Notes: generated from the letters alone by a model not told the origin. A DNA stretch of 64,000 bases from Juglans regia (GCF_001411555.2 NC_049907.1:11526622-11590621); one strand, 5' to 3'; shown: positions 45,329-57,535, counted from the first letter of the stretch. Numbers and translations are program-made.

Positions 45329-48300
45329 TGTAACAGGCAGCTAGAAATTCAATGGATGAATTTTTTTTAGACTTTAGGAACCTTATGAAAACCCTGAAGG
45401 TTTCACGAATCGAGCAATCGCCAAGTTTTAGTCTGTGAGCATAGTTAATTTTAGTACTCACTATGGTGCCAGAAACGAGATTTTTATTTATTTGAAGTAC
45501 TAACAAGGGTGAGAATTTGCAACGGTCTGCACCATTAGTCTTAGCTGAATATTTAGGGGAAATCATTTTTATTTTCTAGACAATAGCTGTTCAAAAATGC
45601 ATTTTGAATTGTTCGAGACACTTAGGGGTTGAATTTTGTGAAACAAAATACGCTCCTAGTTTCCAATGAATATTTAAAATTTTATGGTACAAAGTTATTT
45701 TCACCATTTTTTAAGTGAATAGTGAATAGGGTAAACGTCATATGGCACTCAGTCCGATGTTTTCAAGATCAGAGTGTGGAATATCAAATATAGCTTAGAG
45801 AAGTTTTATTTGGAAAATTGGTAAAATCTTAGCCATATTAGGTGAATAGTATTAGACACTTGGCACCAGAGAAACCATGATATGGAAATGTGAAGGAAAA
45901 TAAAATTGTGATCATGCCACTTAAGCTAAACACAATTCCATCCAACCATCTAGTTTGTGCCAAACGAAAGAGAATTTAAACCCTAATAAAACCCCAAGTA
46001 CTTGGAATCCAACTGAAACCCCAAAAGTTTGGTGAACACAAAGACCCTAAATGGTTTCCACAAACCCTAAATGTTTCCTTCAAAACCCTAATTGTAACCG
46101 GTTGTAGCTTAATATTTAATCACTTGATTAAATCATTTTCACATGCTATTAACCACTCAAATTCATTTCATTACATCTTTATTTATTCTTTTATACCCTT
46201 GTAATTTTATTGCGCCAATAAAAATTCAATTTCGGATAGTTTGAAACCCAAACCACACTAAAACCTCGAATGATGGTCGATTTGATTAAGGCCCACGAAA
46301 TTACACCACCAAGGAAAAGCTCGTGGAGAAAATTTCCCCCCTCCCATGTCAGCCCCAAATAGTGTGGGAAGGCCAAAAGCCACCTCACCACCTACCTCTC
46401 ACTTAGCAGCAATAGGCTAAAAACCATGGGCTATGGCATCAGGTTTTGCATCTGGTTTTGGCTCACACCGTCACACCCAAAGTTTCACTCATATTTGAGT
46501 CTTGTTTCTCTTGGTATATTTTGTGTAATTTTTCATGATCATTCGATAGGTGAGGAGTTTGTTTAAGCATGAAGAGGTCAGATTGAGCGACAAACTAGAT
46601 AGTGTGTAACTCTTTGAACTTTTTTATGGTGTCCTTGACCAGATCTTGGTTTGATCATTTTATGGTTTATAGTTAACATGCTAATAAACATTTTTGATGA
46701 AGATTCATTTTGAGTTATAATTTTTTTATTAAATTTTTGCATAGATCTAAAAAGGTTAAAAACTGGAAGTATGAAAACAAGTTTTGTTTTAGAAAAGCTT
46801 AGGTCTTTTCTTATGAAAGCATGCTCCAATGGTTTTGGTATTCACATATGATGCTCTTAGTACTTTGATCTACATGTTAGAATGTTATTTCGAATATTTA
46901 TAGTTTTGATCATGAAGATATGAATTGTTATGCATGTAAAGGTTCAGATAGGTCATGTATTTTAGGTTCTCAGATGGATCTATGTTTTTATGCACTTTTT
47001 ACCATGTGATCTTAGGTTTGATACTTTGTGAAAGTTCTTTTAAGTGTTTTTTCACAAAGTTTCCTTCATGAGAGTTGTTCACTTGTGAGTCTAGTTTACA
47101 TAGATACCTTATTGGTTCTATTGGTAGATCGTTTGATTGGTCAAATGTTGTTTAAACTCCAAAAAGGTCATTCTGGACGATAAACTGAAGAGTGTGTTAT
47201 ATTTTAGAGTTTTTGACCAAGCTAATGGATAGATCTTGGTCCAAAATGTTTATGGAGTACTGTTAATATGTGTATATGATTATTGGTTGAGAGCTTGTTT
47301 CATGATTAAAGGTTTTGATGAAAGATTTTCATAGATCTAGAAATATAGAAACTGGAAGTGGAAAAATAGTTCATGTTTTAAGAAAGTTTGGATCTTTTGT
47401 TATTTAAACCTATTCCAATGACTTTGATAATTTGATCGGAGGATTCTAAGCCTCTTATATACATGTTAGAATATTATTTTGAAGATGTTGGATGTTATAT
47501 TCAAAGATATGAATTTTTATGCAAGGAAATATTTGGATAGGTCAAAGAATTGATGTCCTTAGCTAAATCCATATTTTGGTTGATTGTTAACTATGTGATC
47601 TTCAATTTAAAGTTTAGATTTGTTTTAGTACACCTTTTTAAATCATGTGATGTTTTGGTTTGAAGTTCACATCTTTATAAGTCATGGATCAAAAGGTTGA
47701 TTAAAACTAGTTTAGAAACCAAAATCTGTTTTTGAACTTAGAAAGAAACCGAAAATTTCAAGTATTGTTTTAAGTGATTTTGATGATTTTTGTTTGTGAT
47801 CTAGAACATGATTATTCTTAGGAATATGTTATGAGTATATTAGAAGAAAATCTTTGGTTTAATCATGAGTTTTGAAATATGAAAAAATTGCAACAAAACT
47901 GATGGGAAATAGCCTATGTAAGTTTCGCCTCCTATAGAGTTTTCATGATTGTATTTAGTTTTAAATTTTTCTGAATTGATGTTTCAGTTTATGACAAAAT
48001 TTAAATAACTCATGTAAAGTTTGGTTTTTTTTAGAGTTAGGATGCAAAATCAAGTTAGGAGTAAAATGGTAATTTTACTCTAAGTTAATATTTTTCCATA
48101 TTTCTAATTGTTAGTGATTAAGTTCTAATTTTTAGAAATCGAGCTTGAGTTTTGCTTAGAAATACGAAGACCAAGGTAAATTAGCTTTTAACTTACTGTT
48201 AGTTTAATGTATATGTGTGATGAGTAAAGGAACTACAGTTTATGTATGTATGTATGTTATCATATATGTCATGCCAAATCATTACATATTTATCTATTTC

Positions 48301-49172
48301 ACAGAGCTTATTCTGTCATGAATTGTTCATCTGTTACGGAAGATATTCTATCATGTATTGCTATACATTGCAAGCATGTCATGTTAAGTATGTCATCTGT
48401 TACATGTATGTCATGTCACTTAATATTCACTTTTGCAAGTATGTCATGTTAGATATGTTGTCTGTTATATGTTACGCAATATTACGAAATATTGTATGTT
48501 ACATGTTATGTTATGTTACAAAATATTTCTACGTCAAATAAGTCATGTCTTTCGAGTTACGTTCAAGTTATGTTGTGTTACGTCAAGGCTTTTGTCCTTT
48601 CGTATTCTAGTAATGTTTTATCTTGAATACATTTTTTGTATTTCGAGAACATTTATATCAAGTTATTCATGTCAATCACGACCCTAAGTGTTAATATGGG
48701 ATAATATCTTAGTGAAACTCCTTTGTTCATGCTAAAGTGTCTAAATAGGTGTGAAATTCTCTGAGTTCACAAAATACTGTCAACAGGTAGCGAGCGGGGC
48801 CTAACTAGCTGGTCACCAGAGCGCGCTAGGCACTAATGTAGATGGAGCCACATTTCATTTCTCGTGGGGCCTACAATCAGTTTGGCACACGAAGTATGGG
48901 ATCCACAGTGAGTGTGTCACATCCTCTGTTGTGATGCGCTAATTGACAAGGACACATGGCTCTAGGGGACCCATGTAGCACTCATAAAGATAAGTTTAAT
49001 CAAAGAACAAGATTCCAAGTTCATGTTAAGTCAAGTTTCAGATCAAGTTCACGTGAAGTCAAGTCTCAGATCAAGTCCATGTCAAGCAAGTCAAGTTCAG
49101 TTCAGGTTTTAGTTTAAGTTATGCTAGTTATGCTATGTTGTATGGCTTTAATTATGCATTCATGTTTTTACT
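45329..49172 (+). repeat. LTR of family 2, copy c (3' truncated)
   Basis: Opens TGTAACAGGCAGCTAGAAAT. Follows the other family LTRs through CCCTAAATGGTTTCC (about 46045), the ~37-bp tandem block (48245-48560) and TTTTTACTG (about 49165), then stops abruptly and integrase sequence begins. The segment 46980-47900 repeats phrases found earlier in the same LTR (AGATCTTGGT, TAGAATGTTATTT), so part may be an internal duplication. Confidence 0.85.
48245..48560. repeat. ~37-bp tandem repeats in family 2 LTR copy c
   Basis: Eroded units around CATGTCATGTTA, GTCATCTGTTACATG and TTACGAAATATT. Same relative place as in the other LTRs. Confidence 0.75.
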
Positions 49173-49790
49173 GCACTAGAAGTGTTGCAAGAGATAAAGG
49201 ACCAAGTCCACCTAATTAGAGAAAGGATGAAAACAATACAGAGTCGACAAAAGAGCTACATTGATAATCGAAGGAGGAGTATAGATTTTGAAGTTGGAGA
49301 TTGGGTCTATGTGAAGGTATCTCCTCTGAGAGGAGTAAGCCGTTTCGGAGTGAAAGGCAAGTTAAGTCCGAGATATGTGGGAGCCTATGAGATAGTGGAG
49401 AAAGTGGGAACAGTTGCGTATCATTTGATGTTGCCAATTGAGTTCCACAAAGTTCACAATGTTTTCCACTTCTCTTCTTTGAAGAATAGTTTTGAGAATC
49501 AGACACCAATAGAGGTGGATCTCAATAGTATACCTTTGCAATCCAACCTGACCTATGAGGAAAAGCTGATGCAAATCATTGACTGGAAAGATAAAGAGTT
49601 GCGAAACTGTAAGATCCATTGGTCAAAGTACTTTGGCAAAATCATAATGTTCAAGAGGCAACTTAGGAGAAGGAAGTCAATATGCGTGCCAAGTCCCCTA
49701 GATTATTTGACACCTAAATTCAGTCTTGTAGAGTTGTTTTGGTTTCGACTTAGACGATATTTTGTGGTTCACTTGTACGGGACTGACTAA
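49173..49790 (+). pseudogene. Integrase C-terminus and chromodomain (family 2, block c)
   Basis: Open for 202 codons from 49182: LQEIKDQVHLIRERMKTIQS, DFEVGDWVYVKVSPLRGVSR, GVKGKLSPRYVGAYEIVEKV, VAYHLMLPIEFHKVHNVFHF, then SNLTYEEKLMQIIDWKDKEL. The chromodomain follows in the +1 frame (VKVLWQNHNVQEAT, then a stop where Trp is expected). The integrase finger and DDE core are absent because the copy c LTR is joined just upstream. The chromodomain of such elements is thought to steer integration to silent chromatin. Confidence 0.85.
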
Positions 49791-49910
49791 GCCAGCTGTT
49801 GTACTTCATTATTTGGATATCAATAAAGTATATGTGTCCATTTTAGAATGTTGTAGACCATTCTTCAATGTGCATGTCGTAGATGATTTCTCCATCTTGA
49901 TGGTATTCTT

Positions 49911-49916
49911 TTGCAG
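49911..49916 (+). promoter_or_regulatory. Putative 3' splice site before the accessory ORF
   Basis: A pyrimidine-rich stretch (TTGATGGTATTCTTTTGCAG) ends in CAG, directly before TTCCATGG. Placed between integrase and the accessory ORF, it would allow a spliced mRNA for that ORF. The donor is not identified. Confidence 0.45.
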
Positions 49917-50505
49917 TTCCATGGCATGACAACGAAAGACCACTAAAAAATCTACCATTTTCACACAGCGAGTGCGCGAAATGCAGGAGGAACGTCATAG
50001 GATACGACTTGCTCAATTGAATAAAGAACTAGCTGCATATTAGCAAGAAATGGAATGCTTAGAGCACCATTGTACCCACATTTTAGATATTGATAGTAAT
50101 GGAGTGGGTTATGAGAGGAGAACAATACCTCATGAGGAGCGTTACCCGCCACTTCACCCGACTACATGGTTGGACAAGGAAAACTTTAGAGCTAGGATGG
50201 CATAGGATCAGGCAGAGTCTAGTAGGTCAACAGAAGAGCGTGTTGCAGCCACCAACACCTAACCCGCGACATTAGGCTCATCCATGTCATCTACTCACTA
50301 AAGACATTTACTAGTTGAAGGTCAGGAACCCGAGAGCAATGACAAAGAAGTCATGCAGCTTCCCAACCCAGGTTACTACAGCAATATGGCGTATGATTTA
50401 GAGGACGATGCGTTCTAGTACTTACCACCACAAGACATGCCGATGGACATTGATGCACCACCACCAGATTTGACTAGTGACAAGGTGTCCAGTGATGGAC
50501 AGTAG
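49917..50505 (+). pseudogene. Family 2 accessory ORF, copy c (most complete)
   Basis: Begins ATGGCATGA (49921), then in the same frame TTKKSTIFTQRVREMQEERH, RIRLAQLNKELAAY-stop-QEMERLEHHC, THILDIDSNGVGYERR, HEERYPPLHPTTWLDKENFR. It then reads ARMA-stop-DQAESS and, after shifts, EPESNDKEVMQLPNPGYYSN, YDLEDDAF and MPMDIDAPPPDLT, ending SSDGQ-stop at 50505. The N-terminal ~50 residues look like an amphipathic coiled coil (R/E/Q/L pattern); the C-terminal third is acidic and Pro-rich. Two stops are TAG where minus copy d has Trp. No known domain recognised. Function unknown; a structural or RNA-export-type role is only a guess. Confidence 0.7.
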
Positions 50506-50590
50506 GTTGGTAAGCAACATCTCTTCCTTAACATGATGTTTGTTACTTGCGTTGATTTCGAAGACAAAATCTTTTTTTTTTAAGGGGAGG
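50506..50590 (+). other. Post-ORF spacer and polypurine tract
   Basis: Short AT-rich spacer, a T-run and AAGGGGAGG at about 50582-50590, after which the LTR is entered in its middle, not at its start. Confidence 0.65.
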
Positions 50591-51508
50591 CGTTGGCGTA
50601 GCGCGCCAGGCACTAACGTCGATGGAGCCACATTTAACATCTCATGGGGCCCAAAGTCAGTGTGGCACACGAAGTATGGGATCCACACTGAGTGTGGCAC
50701 ATACAACGCACTCACAGCTAGTGCAGATACTTGTGTTGTGTTGTGATAATAGGTAGGGACACATGGCTCTAAGGGACCCATGTAACACCCATAAAGTTAA
50801 GTTTAATTAGTTAAAGAACAAGATTCCAAATTCAAGTTAAGTCAAGTCTCAGATCAAGTTCATGTTTAGTCGAGTCTTTGATCAAGTCCATGTCAAGCAA
50901 GTGAAGTTCAATTCAGGTTTCAGTTTAAGTTATGTCAGTTATGTTATGTTGTATGTCAAGTTATGCTATGCTTACTTATGACTTTGATTATCCATTTATA
51001 CTTTTACTGCTATGAATGCATCATTAACCTATGTGGAGGTTTTCTATTAAGTTGCTGAGATTTGTAATCAAATCTCACTGTGGTAGTCCTAACTACTATT
51101 CTCATGGAATGGTAGATCTTGTTACAGCATCTGAAGGAGAGCCGGGAATCGACCAACTAAAAACGGTCAACTAAGCGACGGTGCGATGTCGATGATAATG
51201 TAGTAGTCAATTTAAATTACTACTTATACTATGGAGTTGAATTTCCAGTACTCTTTTGATCACAACCATTTTGGACTAGCGTTGTGATCTCAATTGTTTA
51301 GTATGTCATTATATATGAAGTATGTTTTAAGTATTTGGAATATTTTCATTTTGGTACATAGTATTGCTAAAGAAAAAAATTATCTGCTGCGATTATTGCA
51401 TAATGTTATATAAATGTTAGGAACATTGCATCTTATATGTTATGAACGGAGGCAGGTAACCTTGTGTTGTATGTCTTGACTCTTCAGACGAAATTTGGAG
51501 GCATCACA
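50591..51508 (+). repeat. Family 2 LTR, 3' portion only
   Basis: Enters at GCGCGCCAGGCACTAACG, which matches about 48820 of copy c, and ends GGAGGCATCACA at 51508. The first ~3 kb of the LTR are deleted. The break is at a GCG-rich word also present in copy c. Confidence 0.8.
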
Positions 51509-54500
51509 GTGGACACACGTACTATACGTATCCTATGTCAGTTATCTGCACCCGCACGAGGACGTATAACATGAAATTGAAATGTGGGTGGCACCATTGG
51601 CGTTAGTGCCTGTTATGCTCTAATGACCAGTTAATTAGGTCACATTCTCAACTCATTGATCTTTACCTTGTTAGCCTAGGGAATTAACACTCCTTTAGAC
51701 ACTGCAGTGTGAACAAATGAGTTCTAGTAGGATCTTACTCCATCCTAGCACTTAGGGTCGGGATAGACATAAATAGATTTGACATGACTTGAAAGGTTGT
51801 TCCCGAGATACACAAACTATACTCGAGACAAAATGTGACATGAAATGAAAGGACAGAAGCTTTGATGTAACGTAACATGACACAAACGTCAGATGAAACC
51901 CATGATGTGCTATGAGACAGAAAATATTTTGTAGCATGACATAACATGTAACAGAAAATATTTTAGAACATGGCATAACATGTAACAGACAACATTTCAT
52001 GACATAGCAAGTAACATACAATATTTCATAATATGACATAAATATAATAGAAAATATTTACTTGACATGATATACGTGTAACAAATAGTATTACGTAACA
52101 TGATATACTTGTAACAAATAGCAATACATGACAAAATATATTGTGTAACAGATAATCATGAAGTAACATAGCATAGTATGACATATATAATAACAAACAT
52201 AAAAAAACTGTAGTTCCCTTACCCATCACACATACATAGTAATCTGAGAGTAAGTTAAGAACTAACTTACAGTGATCATCACGTTATGGAGATTAAGCAC
52301 GAAATACGAGAAACTGTAAGCTGAAATTCTAAAAGTAGAAACTTTATCACTAACAATTAGAGTAAAATTATTATTTTACCATCTAAATGTGAAAAATTTA
52401 TCATTTTACCCATAAAATAAGGATTTCACATCCTAACTCCAAAAATTACCAAAATTGAAATATCAACTTAGAAAAAAATAAGACCAAACACAGCTATGAA
52501 AATCATAGGGCCGAAACTTCCAAAAGCCATATCTCCTTGTTTTTTTTTTTTTGCAATTTCTTCCAACTCCAAAACTCTTGATCAAACCGAAATATTGCAG
52601 CAAAGATCCTTATATCCTAAGTTTCAAAACATGCATAAAACATTCAACAAAAATATAATTCTCAAAAACAAAAAACTTTTTAGTAAAAAGATCCAAACTT
52701 TTTGACTAAAATACAGACTCTTGAATCTCAAGATTTGACCTCTTTCGAAAAATTTCCAAGAACTCCCAAAAATCTAAAACTTTCTTCTAACATGATCATA
52801 ACACATTAACATGCTTTGAATCAACACATAAAAGTCACCAAAAAGCACAAAAACTCACTTGAAGTACTCGGGTCCAACACTTGCTTTGATCAAACACATG
52901 ATCCGAGGCATACCATGATGAGATCTTCAAACCAAAACATCATGTGGTTTAAAAATGTGTCCTAAAGTAAGTCTAAGCATTAAACTTAAAATCACATGGA
53001 TAAAACTAAACCAAAATATGGATCTAGTCAAAAAAATTCAAAATGCATAAAAATTCATATCTTTGAAAATAACATCAAATAAATATATCAAAGCCATTGG
53101 AGTAAGAATAGACCACAAAAGATCCAAACTTTCTTAAGATAGTAACTATTTTTCCTCTTATAGTTTCTAACCTTTTAGATCTAAGAGAATATTTCATCAA
53201 ATGCTTTAATCATGCAACTAATCTCCAACAAAAAAGGTACGCAAGGAAACTAGACTTAAATAAAAACAACTGTAATGAAGGAATCTTTGTGAGAAACTAC
53301 TTACAATGGTTCGAAAAATGGCACTCCAAAAGACTCAGAAAACTGCTTGAGAGAGCTTCTAAGTGTTCTCTCCAAGAACGGAAATGAAAAAGGGTGGAGT
53401 GAAACGATGACTTGCATGCCTAATACACATCTAAAAGGGGAAGTATGGGCTTGAGTGACACCTTGATGGATGGTGATTAGGTCACAGAAAGGTGCAAATA
53501 GTGAGGGGCAATGGGTTGTTGTTGCTGCGGTGTAGAAGGCAGGTAGTGAGGTGAATTTTCGTCTCACATCAAGGGATATTTGGGGTTGCCATGGTTAGAG
53601 GTTGGTCTGCCATGGGTGGGGGGAAACTTCCTCAAGAAACATTGCCAAGGTGGCCAGAATTGGTGGGCCTTAAAAAAGTGGGTTTCATTTGAGGTTTTAT
53701 GAGAGTTTGGTTAGGGTTTGAGATTCTATTGAGCCCAAATCTAATTTTTCTTGGCCCAATTAAAATTTCAGGGTTTAAAGGGTTGGATAATGACTTCATA
53801 ACATGCATTTGAGGAATTAATAGCATGTGAAAGTGATTTTATCAAGTGATTAAACACAATACTAGAAATCAGATCAAATAGGGTTTGGAGGCCAACTAGG
53901 GCTTAAGGAAACCGTTTAGGGTGTCGGTTTCAACCAAAATTTTGGGGATTCAAATAGATTCCAACCATTTAGGATTTTACAAGTGTTGAAACCCTCTTTG
54001 GTTTGGCACAATTTGGATGATTGGATGGAATAGGGTTTTGCTTAAGTGGCATGATCTCACACCTTGATTTACTTCACAATTTATCTCATGGTTCTTCTTA
54101 GTGCCAAGTGTCCAATACTATTCACCAAGTGTAGCTAAGATCTTACCAAGTGTCCAAATAAAACTTCTCGAACCTAATTTTGACACTCCACACTATGATT
54201 CTAAAAACACTGCACTAGGTACAACTATCTAGGTTACTATTCACTCCAGAAAAGTCAAAAATAAATTTTACACTGAAAAATCCTAAACATAGATACTAAA
54301 CTAACTTTGAAATTCTTGTATCAAAATTCAACCCCGAAATGCCTCAGAATAAACAAAATGTGTTTTCGAACAAGCGTTTCATCTTAAAGCTGAAAATGAG
54401 ATTATTGTTCCATAAATCCTAAATAATCAAGTGAGTCTAATGGCGCAGACCATATGACATCCTGACAAGTCTTACTATCTCAAATAAATAAAATCGCGCT

Positions 54501-54645
54501 TCTAACACCATAGTGAGTGGCAACACTAACTATGCTGACAGACTAAAACCTGAGCGATTGGTCAATTCGTGAAAACTTATGGAATTTCACGAGGTTTCTA
54601 AAACCTAAAGAAATTTCACCATTGAATTTCTAGCGGGATGTTACA
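51509..54645 (-). repeat. Family 2 LTR on minus strand, copy d (3' truncated)
   Basis: On minus it opens TGTAACATCCCGCTAGAAAT (54645) after a purine tract and runs to the CCAGGCACTAACGCC position, where it is joined tail-to-tail with the end of the plus-strand LTR at 51508. Includes an inverted ~37-bp block (51835-52215). It is the 3' LTR of the minus-strand element at 54646-56338. Confidence 0.85.
51835..52215. repeat. ~37-bp tandem repeats in family 2 LTR copy d (inverted)
   Basis: On plus the units read TAACATGTAACAGAAAATATT then TTTAGAACATGGCA and variants; on minus they match the blocks at 36040, 42290 and 48245. About eight units, the longest of the four blocks. Confidence 0.8.
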
Positions 54646-54665
54646 TCCTCCCCTGCTAAAAAAAT
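54646..54665 (-). other. Polypurine tract before LTR copy d
   Basis: On minus, AGCAGGGGAGGA ends at the LTR start; a T-run precedes it, as in copies b and c. Confidence 0.65.
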
Positions 54666-54709
54666 ATTTTGCCCCCGAAATTGATGTAAGTACTAACAAT
54701 CAATAATAC

Positions 54710-55345
54710 TAAGGAGAAGACGCTGCTTACCAAACCTATATCCATCACTGGACGTATCATCGTTGGTCGGTGCTGGTGGTGGAGCGTCGATGTCCATCGA
54801 CATGTCGTGCTTGGGTAAGAAGTAGAATACAATTGTCGTCTGGATCATACATCACGTTATGCACTGGGCCAAGGTGTTGCTTGACCTCTTCATCATCGTC
54901 ACTATCTGGCACTCGACCTTTTACCAGCAACATCCACAGTGAGTCAATGACCTAGATGAGCTTGACGTTATGAGCTCAGCATTAGTAGCTGCGGCGCGCT
55001 CCTCTACTACTTCGCTGGACTCAGCTTGGTCCCATGCCATCTGTGCCTTTAAATTGTCCCGGTCTAACCACGTAGTCTGGTGCAAAGGCTAGTAACGTTC
55101 TTCATGAGTAACGCCTTCCTCTTGTATCTCACATCATTACTATCGATATCTAATATGTGCATGCAGTGGTGCTCTTGGCGTTCCATCTTCTGCCAATAGG
55201 CAGTTAACTGCCTATTTAGCTCGACAAGTTGCCTCCTACAATGTTCTTCTCGCATCTCGCGCACTTGCTGTGCAAAAAGGGTTGATTTTTGGGCAGTCTT
55301 GAGCTCTCATGCCATGGAATTGATTTGCATATCAATTTCCTTCTC
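54710..55345 (-). pseudogene. Family 2 accessory ORF, copy d (minus)
   Basis: On minus: ATGGCATGA at about 55315, then ELKTAQKSTLFAQQVREMRE (same frame), CRRQLVELNRQLTAYWQKME, HHCMHILDIDSNDV; a frame change; LNLKAQMAWDQAESS (about 55030), keeping the Trp that is a stop in copy c; VPDSDDDEEVKQHLGPVHNV (about 54870); and SMDIDAPPPAPTNDDTSSDG (about 54740-54800). The usual stop CAGTAG is altered, so the frame would run on. It keeps the best N-terminal coiled-coil-like segment. The integrase end and any splice acceptor upstream are deleted. Confidence 0.7.
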
Positions 55346-56338
55346 CCAATTCCCTCATATTCTAATACACAAGCTCTTAACATATCTTCCAAAATTTGAA
55401 TCATCCTTTCTGTTTGCCCATCTGTTTAAGGATGGTATGCATTACTGAACTTCAAACTAGTGCCCATCGAATTCAGCAAACTTTGCTAGAATCATGATGT
55501 AAAACTGGGTCTCTATCCATCACAATCGTCTTAGGCACTCCATGCAATCTGACAATCTCTGCTATATAAATTCTCTTCAATCTCTCTAGAAAATTTGTAT
55601 TCTTGATGGGTATGAAGTGAGCACTTTTCATCAGACGATCAACTATCACCCAAATAGTAATATTTCCGGCTGAGGTTCTTGGAAAACCCACCTACAAAAT
55701 GCATCAAGATATCTTCCCACTTCCATTACAGGATTGGTAGTGACTGCAATTCACTTGCAGGCTTCTAGTGTTCCGCTTTAACTAATCTGCAGACAGAACA
55801 CTTGTTCACAAATTCTGCTATATCCTTCTTCATTCCTTCCCACCAGAAATGCTGCTTCAAATCCTGGTACATCTTCGTACCACTGGGTTGAGTAGTGTAA
55901 GGTGTGTTATAAGCTTCCTTCAACACCTTTTCCTTTAACTCTTGATCTACTAGGATTACTCTTCGATTCTTGTAATATAGAGTCCCATCTTCTCTGATAC
56001 TAAAGTCATTTGGTCCTTCTGACTTCTCGATTTTCCTAATGACTTCCGAAAGCATATTGTCTTTCTTTTGATGGTCTTTCAATTCTTCCCAATCCAATGA
56101 AATGAGCTCTTGAACTGCAGTTATAACGACTTCTTGACTACGCTTCACGATCAACAATTTTCTCATACTGTGTAAGAGGGAACTTACTTCTAATGATGGA
56201 ACAGAACAATCTTCTGATCTACTCTTGCGACTCAAAGCATCGGCTACGATGTTGGCCTTTCCAGGGTAGTACTTGATGTAGCACTAATAGTCGCTAATCA
56301 ATTCTAGCCATCTTCTCTGCCTCATATTAATAGGTGGC
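55346..56338 (-). pseudogene. RNase H end and integrase (family 2, copy d)
   Basis: On minus: MRQRRWLELISDY and KANIVADALSRKS (about 56215-56330), then 156 open codons (55765-56235) with SLDWEELKDHQKKDNMLSEV, FSIREDGTLYYKNR and an HHCC finger: TKMYQDLKQHFWWEGMKKDI, CSVCRLVKAEH. The core reads ITIWVIVDRLMKSAHFIP and IVMDRDPVLHHDS (55473-55691, then a shift), and TERMIQILEDMLRACVLEYE, with the catalytic Glu kept. It stops at about 55346; the C-terminal fold and chromodomain are deleted and the accessory ORF is joined. Sequence upstream of 56338 is unrelated. Confidence 0.87.
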
Positions 56339-57352
56339 ATTAAAATAATATGTTGTTTCTTCTGAGATATATACTCCTGATCATCATAATCAGACTTCAG
56401 CTAAGTCCATACCACCATATTAACTCATGTCATTACCATATTTCAAGATCAATACAAATCAATAACCAAAAACCTCAAGCTTGTACCAAAATCATGCTTT
56501 CAAGAATATACTTCATAAAACTCAATTCAACTTCAGTTTAATGCTTAAAATCAATGCTTAACATGTTGATTTCACTTCCAATAAAAATATTACGAGCGAT
56601 CTACTCACCAAACCAAATTTTTGATGCACACAGGAACCGAATCTCCATGGGTGCTTAGGTTAACTTCTCGGTTTCACTCTTTCTCAAAGGATCTATGGAC
56701 ACTTTGCTCACAAGAACTTGTATTATACTTGGTGATGTCGTGGGATGAAGAGAGGAAGGGAGTGTGAGGTTATAAGGCTGGTTTGCAGAAGTAAAATGAA
56801 GATGGACTTGGAGATGTTCTCGGTGACTTGAAGTGTTTGCATCATTTCAAGTAGGTGTGCAGCTGTGTGTATGATTAATTATTACCCTAAGGACAATGAC
56901 CAAGTGAGTGGAAGCGGTGTAGAAGCTTTAGATTCACATGTGGAGTCAGATGGGATTTCAATTTCCCAGATAAAACCAGATTCAATTGGCCGATTTTGGC
57001 TCCAAACCATGTCCAACCATTCTCAATTTTGACCCTTTCATTCTATGAACTTTGTGCTCTTTCTGGTGTTGTCATATGGTGTTGTCATAGTGACTTCCCA
57101 ATATGAAGGGAAGTGAGTGAATGGTGGATACATGGTGATCGTTTGCAGGAAAATAAAGAGAGAGTTTGAGTGGGGTACTTCAACCAAGAAGAGCACATGA
57201 CCTCCATCACCTTAATCAATTTGGACAAGTGTAGGGTGTTAGATTTGGTTATCATAACAGTGTCTTGGAAATCATTTCCAAACCTAAGGGTTAGCTCAAG
57301 AGGCGTGGGAGAGAGACTGAGTTGATGCAGAAAAGATGAGAAAGCAATGATA
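56339..57352. other. Unassigned non-coding DNA
   Basis: About 1 kb without convincing ORF, LTR end or repeat. It adjoins the truncated family 2 copy on the left and hosts a MITE on the right, where it continues after 63385. I cannot identify it. Confidence 0.5.
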
Positions 57353-57535
57353 TACTCGGCTAGGGCTGCAAAGATTTTGGTCCCGACCAGCAAAACCGAC
57401 CGAATTCGGTCCCAAAATATGTGGATCGATGAAATTCAGTTCAATCCCGGGGTCCCAAAATATTTTTTTAAATATTTTTAATAATTTAATATATTATTTT
57501 TATACAGTAATTATATAAGTTGATAATGTAATTAT

